Assembly (NCBI GenBank): GCA_963693315.1
Contig: OY856188.1
Location: forward strand, 161,301,058-161,365,057
Source of the DNA: Diogma glabrata
Taxonomy: Eukaryota; Arthropoda; Insecta; Diptera; Cylindrotomidae
Direction of reading: 5' to 3'
Length of the DNA: 64,000 bases
Each line of letters opens with the position of its first letter. Position 1 is the stretch's first letter. Shown here in pieces: positions 58,297 to 64,000 of this stretch. Under the pieces are notes generated by a model. It made no database searches and had not been told where the DNA came from. It saw only the letters and a list, made by a program, of their open reading frames with translations. The position numbers and the translations under genes are program-made.

Positions 58297-58795
58297 TAGT
58301 TGTAGATATTGTAAAAACTACGGACATACATTAACAGACTGTCGAAAAAGATTACGATCGAATTTAGCCCAACAAACTAGTTACCAACAGTTACTCCAGC
58401 CTACAAATTCTCAAACTTTTCGTAATGTAGCCCCCTAACAAAATACGTATTTCAATGCTATGCACTATAATCAACCACAGATACCGCATAGTATCCAATA
58501 TAGACCAGCTAACAACTGGAATTTGCCAAGTAATTTACAATTTAATAACCCAGTAAATTACACACACAACCAAAATCCGCAAGGACAACGAAATTTTCAG
58601 TACCAACAGATTCCACATACAATTCGTACTCAAGTTCCAAATTTAAGTAATTCAGGTCCCCGCATCTCATACGCACCAAAACATGTTCAGTATTACGAAA
58701 CTCCAAACACCCAACAAATTAAAACATTCACCTCCTCAAATTATACAAATTCCAATGAACAACCACCTGAAAATATTAATAATGATTTAAACTAA
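58297..58795 (+). pseudogene. gag: gag, nucleocapsid part with CCHC finger
   Basis: Just after the insertion the frame reads a zinc knuckle CRYCKNYGHTLTDC (C-x2-C-x4-H-x4-C), which binds nucleic acid in the nucleocapsid, followed by basic RKRLRS. An in-frame TAA at about 58436-58438 interrupts it. The same frame then continues (58439-58795) through a Gln/Asn/Pro-rich tail and stops at TAA 58793-58795. The frame-(-1) pol begins at the heptamer overlapping this stop. Confidence 0.75.
58786..58792 (+). other. -1 frameshift heptamer TTTAAAC
   Basis: In the gag frame the codons are TTA AAC followed by TAA, so the heptamer is T TTA AAC, matching X XXY YYZ exactly. Pol lies in the -1 frame, which is open from 58786. 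This is a canonical slippery site placed one codon before the gag stop. I did not identify a stimulatory pseudoknot. Confidence 0.8.
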
Positions 58796-61700
58796 CTAGG
58801 GCTGAATTGCAACCCACAATTCAAAGCCCAAACAAATACCTAAATAATCGGGAACATGAAAATTTTAACTTAGGCATATATGATGCTACTAAATCAACTG
58901 GCAACTGTCCAGAAATTAGTGTTAATTTAGATATAGGAAAAAATATAATTACTACACTTTTGATTGACACTGGAGCTGAAGTTTCTTTAATTAAAAGATC
59001 CAGTATAAACCAAAAACATATTTTAAATACTACAGAAAAAGCAATTATTAGAGGTATTCACAATCAAACAAATTATACATTAGGTACAGTAATAGGCGCA
59101 ATTTCAAATAATTTACTACCAATTAAGTTTCATGTAATTGAGGATATGAATTTTCAAAGTGATGGTATTTTAGGACGAGATGTTTTAGCTCGAAATTCAA
59201 TAGTAGATTTTGTTAGCAATAAACTAATAGTATTAAGCACAAGGAATCAAAATCAAGTAATTTTCCCCTTTTCATGCAAACCACGAAATGTAGGAGAAAT
59301 TGAAAAAAATAATAAATCGGAACTAAATGATAGTACGGCTATCAAAGCTATTTGTAACAATGAATTCAAAACAGTACCAAATCGACAACTTGATAGACTC
59401 AGAGCAAGTCAAGTGGTAGATAACCAGATTGAACACCTTAACGAAAAACAACCGTTAGTTGAATTGAACAAAGTAGTACCGAATGTATCAGGTCCTAGTA
59501 GCGAGAATTTAACCAATCCTAGAATCATTCGAAATGATGGGATAACAAATTCGAATCAGATACATCATAGAGGCAGTTTCAGAGAAATCCCCAGTACAAG
59601 TTACAAAAATGTTCAAATAGAAAATAATAAAGCGTTAGTTAAGGATAATTCAAACTCATCTATTCTACCAAATATCGTTGCTACTCAAATAAAAACAATT
59701 CCACCACGATAAAAAAAAATATTGTATTTTAAAATCAATGACGATAATGATAAAGAAGTCGTTTGTTTCTCTAAAGAAGTGTTACCAGGTGTATACACCT
59801 CTAATGTGGTTGCTAAAATACAAAACAATGTAGTACCCATAAGTGTAATAAATATAAATACTTTTGAAGTAGATTTAGAAAATTATGTGCCAGAATATGA
59901 TAGTTCGGATAACTTTTTTGAAATACCAGAAATATCAGAAAATTTAGATTGCAATAGAAATAGTGATAGAATAAATAGAATTTTAAATAATCTTAATCTA
60001 GATAATGATCTTAATAAAGAAGAAAGAGACTCTATTGTACAATTAATAGTAAATCATCAAGACTTATTTCACTTAGAAGGAGATAAAATTTCTTATTCAT
60101 CAGCAATAACACATACAATACCCACGTTACCAGATAAAGCCCCTATCAACCAAAAAATGTATAGAATTCCACAAACACAACAGGAAGAAATAAATAAACA
60201 AATTTCGGAAATGCTCGAAAATAATATAATAGTTCATAGTAAGAGTCCTTACAATGCTCCTTTGCTTATTGTTTCAAAACGTCCTGATAAGTCCGGCAAT
60301 AAACGATTTCGAGTGGTTGTTGATTTTAGGAAGCTTAATCTGATAACAATAGGTGACGCATTTCCCCTTCCGCGCATAGAAGAAATTTTGGACCAACTTG
60401 GTCACTCTAGATATTTCACAATCCTTGATCTAGCTAGCGGATATCATCAGATACTAGTTGAACCGAAGGATAGAGAAAAAACGGCTTTCAGTAGTACTTT
60501 AGGACATTTTGAATTTAACAGAATGCCATTTGGATTGAAAAGAGCCCCTGCCACTTTTCAAAGAGCTATGAATCACGTCTTAACGGGTTTGCAAGGCATT
60601 GAGTGTTATGTGTATTTAGATGATATAGTTATATACGGTAAAAATCTAGAAGATCATAATCGTAAAGTTATCAGTGTGTTCGATCGACTTAGAAGGTTTA
60701 ACTTAAAATTACAAATCGATAAATGCCACTTCCTTAAAAAAGAAATTATTTATTTAGGTCATAAGTGCAGCGAAGAAGGTGTGAGAAAAGATGATTCAAA
60801 AACGGATTCAATTTTAAACTTCCCGATTCCCAAAACAATTAAGCAAGTTCAATCATTTTTAGGATTAGCAAACTATTATAGGAAATTTATTAAAGACTTC
60901 TCTAGAATAGCAGCACCTATTAATAAGTTATTACAAAATAATATAAAATTTATATGGACTGAAGCATTACAAACATCTTTTGATTTATTAAAAGAAAAAT
61001 TAACCTCAGATACGGTACTAATATACCCCGATTACAATAAACCTTTTATATTAACCACAGACGCTAGTAGTGAAGCGTTAGGAGCCGTGTTATCCCAAGG
61101 TAAACCAGGAGAAGATAGACCAATCGCCTATGCAAGTAGAAGTTTAAATAAAGCTGAAAAAAATTATTCAGTTATTGAAAAAGAGCTATTGGATATTGTC
61201 TGGGCTACAAAAAATTTTCGTTGCTACTTATACGGGCGACAATTTACCGTATATACGGATCATAAACCTCTTAAAGGTGTATTTTATGTCAAAGATCCAA
61301 CATGTAGACTAGTCCGTTTTCACAATAAGCTTTCAGAATTCGACTATAACATAGAGTATAAACCTGGGAAGTTAAATGCCAACGCGGATGCGCTCAGTAG
61401 ACTTCCATATGAAGATAACGAAAACAATACTCCACAATGTCTAGTGATTACGAGAAATCAGGCCAAACAAATAAACAATACAATAGATAATACACATCCT
61501 TTACAAACACGAAATGAAGTTCAAAATTGTAATGAGAGTAACGCTACAGTAACACATAGTAATAATAACACTAACGAAAATCTAGAAGTTGAAAATAAAG
61601 TTCAAAACCATGCAGATATAACATCCAATGACGATGAACTAAGCAATGGTGAAGAAGAATGGCTAACTGAAAGAACAGAAATAGATCAAGTTATGAAAGA

Positions 61701-62727
61701 CTTCCATGACTTACCACTTGGAGGACATCAAGGTGTTTTTAAAACCTACCACCGTATCAGAAGACAATACCAGTGGAAAAATATGTTAACTGACATTATC
61801 AAATATATCAAACAATGCAAAATATGCCAAAAAGTCAAAACCGTACGGTACAATAAAATGCTAATGATATTGACAGACACACCAACAAAACCATTCGACA
61901 AAATATATTTAGATATTGTAGGTCCATTACCTCGTACTATTAGCGGTAATATGTATATTCTAACGTTTCAAGATGATCTCACAAAATTTACCGATTGCTA
62001 CGCTCTACCTAATCAAGAAGCAGCTACAGTGGCGCGTGTATTTTACGATGAAATTATTAGCAGGTATAGAATACCAAAACAACTACTGACCGACCAAGGG
62101 TCAAACTTTACAAGTGAAGTTTTTAAAAAGGTATGCAAATTATTAAAAATCAAAAAACTCCAAACCAGCCCTTATCACCCTCAAACAAATGGTTCTTTAG
62201 AACGCACGCATCGCCCACTAAAAGATTATTTAAGATGTTTTGTTGATGAACATCCTGAGCAATGGGACATGTGGCTATGCCAAGCGGTACATGTCCACAA
62301 CAATACCATTCACAGCGGTACGAAATTAACGCCTATGGATTGTTTATTCGGGTTCACAGCTGACATGCCATCAAATTTAAAAAAAGCACCAGCTCCTCTG
62401 TATAATGCAGACGATTATTTTTTAGAACTTAAACATAAACTACAAAAAACACATTTAATAGCCAGGGAAAATTTAAAAAAGTCAAAAGAACTTGCAAAGA
62501 CGTATTATGATAAAAAAACCAACCCAGTCGAGTTCAAGATAGGAGATCAAGTTTTAATCAAAAACGAAGCTAAACATAAAGGTTTAACATGTGCATGGCA
62601 AGGTCCATATACAGTATCCAAAATCAATAGCCAGACCAACATCACGGTAGAAATAGGTAACAAACAGAAAACGCTCCATAACAATCGCTTAAAATTATAC
62701 AGTCACATTCTACTAAACAAAGAATAG
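58786..62727 (+). CDS. pol: pol: protease, reverse transcriptase, RNase H, integrase (one in-frame stop)
   Basis: No ATG is needed: pol is in the -1 frame from the heptamer. Retropepsin: LLIDTGAEVSLIK (about 58955-58995). An in-frame TAA at 59710-59712 splits the frame; the long part (59722-62727) then encodes RT with FRVVVDFRKLN, YLDDIVIYGK (YLDD at 60613-60624) and the thumb; RNase H with TTDASSEALGAVLSQ and TDHKPLKGVF; and integrase with the His-His-Cys-Cys finger (GGHQG ... CKICQK), the D,D-35-E core (LDIVGP, TDQGSNF, SLERTH) and a WQGPYTV GPY/F-like module. Length and order are those of Gypsy elements. Apart from the stop, the frame and all catalytic residues I checked are intact. Confidence 0.9.
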
Positions 62728-62889
62728 TACTATTTAATGATTTTTACATCTTTGTTCCATTAAATTATCCATCTAAAACTTTAACACTAAATTATATTTT
62801 TATCATGTTATATTTTTTTCGGTTAAAACAGGAAATTAAAATAGTAGAAAAGAATAAACTCTTACTTTTATACTCTGGAAAAAACAAAA

Positions 62890-64000
62890 ATGCATACAAG
62901 CGCAATAGTTTTATTATTCCTTTGGGGATCACTAGCCTGTAAAGGGTATGAGATTAAACCAGTTGCAGATACCGGGGCATTATTCGAACGAGTAGGAACA
63001 GCTTCATTTTACACAAGGAAATGGACGGTGTTTACAACAATTAGTATTAGGAACTTTAATGAATTGTCTCACTTAATCGAATTAGCTACCCAACAAATGA
63101 AAACGGTTTGCAAACTGTACCCATACAAAGATGAAATAAATGAATGTCTAGCTTTTATCAAAGAAATTAATGTAAACTCTCAAATCTATGTACCCACCAA
63201 TCAAAATGTAGATAAGAAACGGTTCAGATTAAGTAAAAAAGATGTGTCAAAAACTATTTTCCCTACAAATCTAAGACAAAGAAGAGGACTTATAGACGAG
63301 CTCGGATATCTAACAAACAGACTAATTGGAACAATGGACGCACGAGACGCAGACAAAATATACGCGAACCTAAGAGATTTAAATGAAAATACAAATAAGA
63401 CTATCGAGTTAATGAAACAGCAGGTGACAATAACTACATCCCATTTCAACTTGTTTGCTAACGTTACACAAGCCTTAAAAGAAGACATAAACAATGTTCA
63501 CAACGACATAATTTCTCTTAGAGGAATGGTACTCGATAACAACCATAAATCACATGACATATTCGTCAGAAACCAAGTGAATAAGAAAATATCTTATTTA
63601 AGCTCTTATATAGTAACAAAGCATATAGAATTACAAAAAGAACAAATTATTTTTACGGACGTATTATCGTGCCTAAGAAATAAAAAATTACATCCCTTGG
63701 TACTCGGAGTTGATAATACAAGACAAATTTTGATGCGAATGAAAGCTATAGTTGTACATTTGACGAAGATATAGTAAATATTTCACATTTACCACAAATA
63801 GTGGAAATAGAAACCGTAGAAGGTTCTAGCGAAATTATTGTTAAGATAGAGATCCCTTTACCAGAAAAAGACCAATTTGAAATTCACAAAATATATACTT
63901 TACCCATGCGGGTTAATGACACCTTTTTAATTTACAAAATCAAAGAAAATTTTATTGCAGTCAACAGACCAAAACAATTATATGTAACAACAACCGAAAG
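62890..64000 (+). pseudogene. env: env-like fusion glycoprotein, frame-shifted, truncated by window end
   Basis: ATG 62890 opens 294 codons. Residues 1-19 form a hydrophobic signal-like segment, and several Cys and N-x-S/T sites follow. A dibasic furin-like site RQRR is at residues 129-132, followed by a GLIDELG start that resembles the fusion-peptide side of insect errantivirus and baculovirus F-like envelopes. A predicted helical stretch follows. The frame ends at 63774, but recognisable coding continues in another frame from about 63740 to the window end, so a small indel near 63735 breaks it. Any transmembrane anchor is beyond 64000. Env would be made from a spliced RNA in related elements; no splice site was established here. 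Confidence 0.65.

Larger units (their letters stand above)
53040..64000 (+). mobile_element. env-bearing Gypsy/errantivirus-like LTR retroelement
   Basis: Order seen: putative 5' LTR, primer-binding site, leader, gag (split), pol (protease, RT, RNase H, integrase) and env, running off the window. The 3' LTR is not included. The pol order PR-RT-RH-IN is that of Metaviridae, and a third ORF with a signal peptide and furin-like site is the errantivirus arrangement. Defects are a 3.2-kb insertion in gag, in-frame stops in gag and pol, and a frame change in env, so this copy is not functional as it stands. The left end abuts a LINE fragment. Confidence 0.85.

Overview
The window is AT-rich, gene-poor eukaryotic DNA that looks like an insect or other arthropod genome. 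The evidence is the mix of transposable elements: an env-bearing Gypsy/errantivirus-like LTR retroelement, Penelope-like elements with GIY-YIG endonuclease, several APE-type LINEs, tRNA-derived SINE-like repeats, hAT-like DNA transposons, MITEs and long (TA)n tracts. I could not identify any host gene. Species cannot be named from what is visible.

Layout. 1-4.5 kb: a LINE endonuclease fragment, a decayed hAT-like transposase and interspersed repeats. 4.5-9.7 kb: a hAT-like transposon with 24-bp perfect inverted ends and an 8-bp target duplication, carrying a nested minus-strand LINE and a hairpin repeat. 9.7-14.5 kb: mostly unannotated AT-rich DNA. 14.5-19.1 kb: a candidate DNA element bounded by TA-CACTCA ends lying in (TA)n tracts. 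19.1-21.3 kb: 492-bp units with a tRNA-like module, arranged as direct repeats and then inverted, giving an 837-bp-arm palindrome. 21.3-28.3 kb: Penelope-like fragments, including an inverted head-to-head pair with hammerhead-like motifs, plus short repeats. 29.6-31 kb: a strong hairpin and two abutting MITEs. 32.4-37 kb: two LINE copies and a SINE. 37.4-42.2 kb: a minus-strand LINE split by a 4.1-kb element with about 1.18-kb terminal inverted repeats made partly of 142-bp subrepeats; it carries a decayed gene of a family I know only as uncharacterised. 42.2-45 kb: SINE-like copies, including an inverted pair, around a repeat that recurs at 49.6 kb. 47.3-49.3 kb: another hAT-like element. 50.9-52.2 kb: tandem repeats with (GT)n. 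53.0 kb to the window end: an env-bearing LTR retroelement (LTR, primer site, gag, pol, env) whose gag is split by a nested 3.2-kb DNA element.

How parts relate. Nesting order is readable in several places: LINE inside hAT (5-7 kb), foldback element inside LINE (37.7-41.9 kb), DNA element inside gag (55.1-58.3 kb) with a further foldback inside that. The LTR element keeps long open frames and a canonical -1 frameshift heptamer at the gag-pol junction, but carries in-frame stops, the insertion and a frame change in env, so this copy is defective. Nearly everything else is a fragment or has frameshifts. Coordinates of repeats without clean inverted ends are approximate. All family assignments rest on motif recognition by eye, without any database search.
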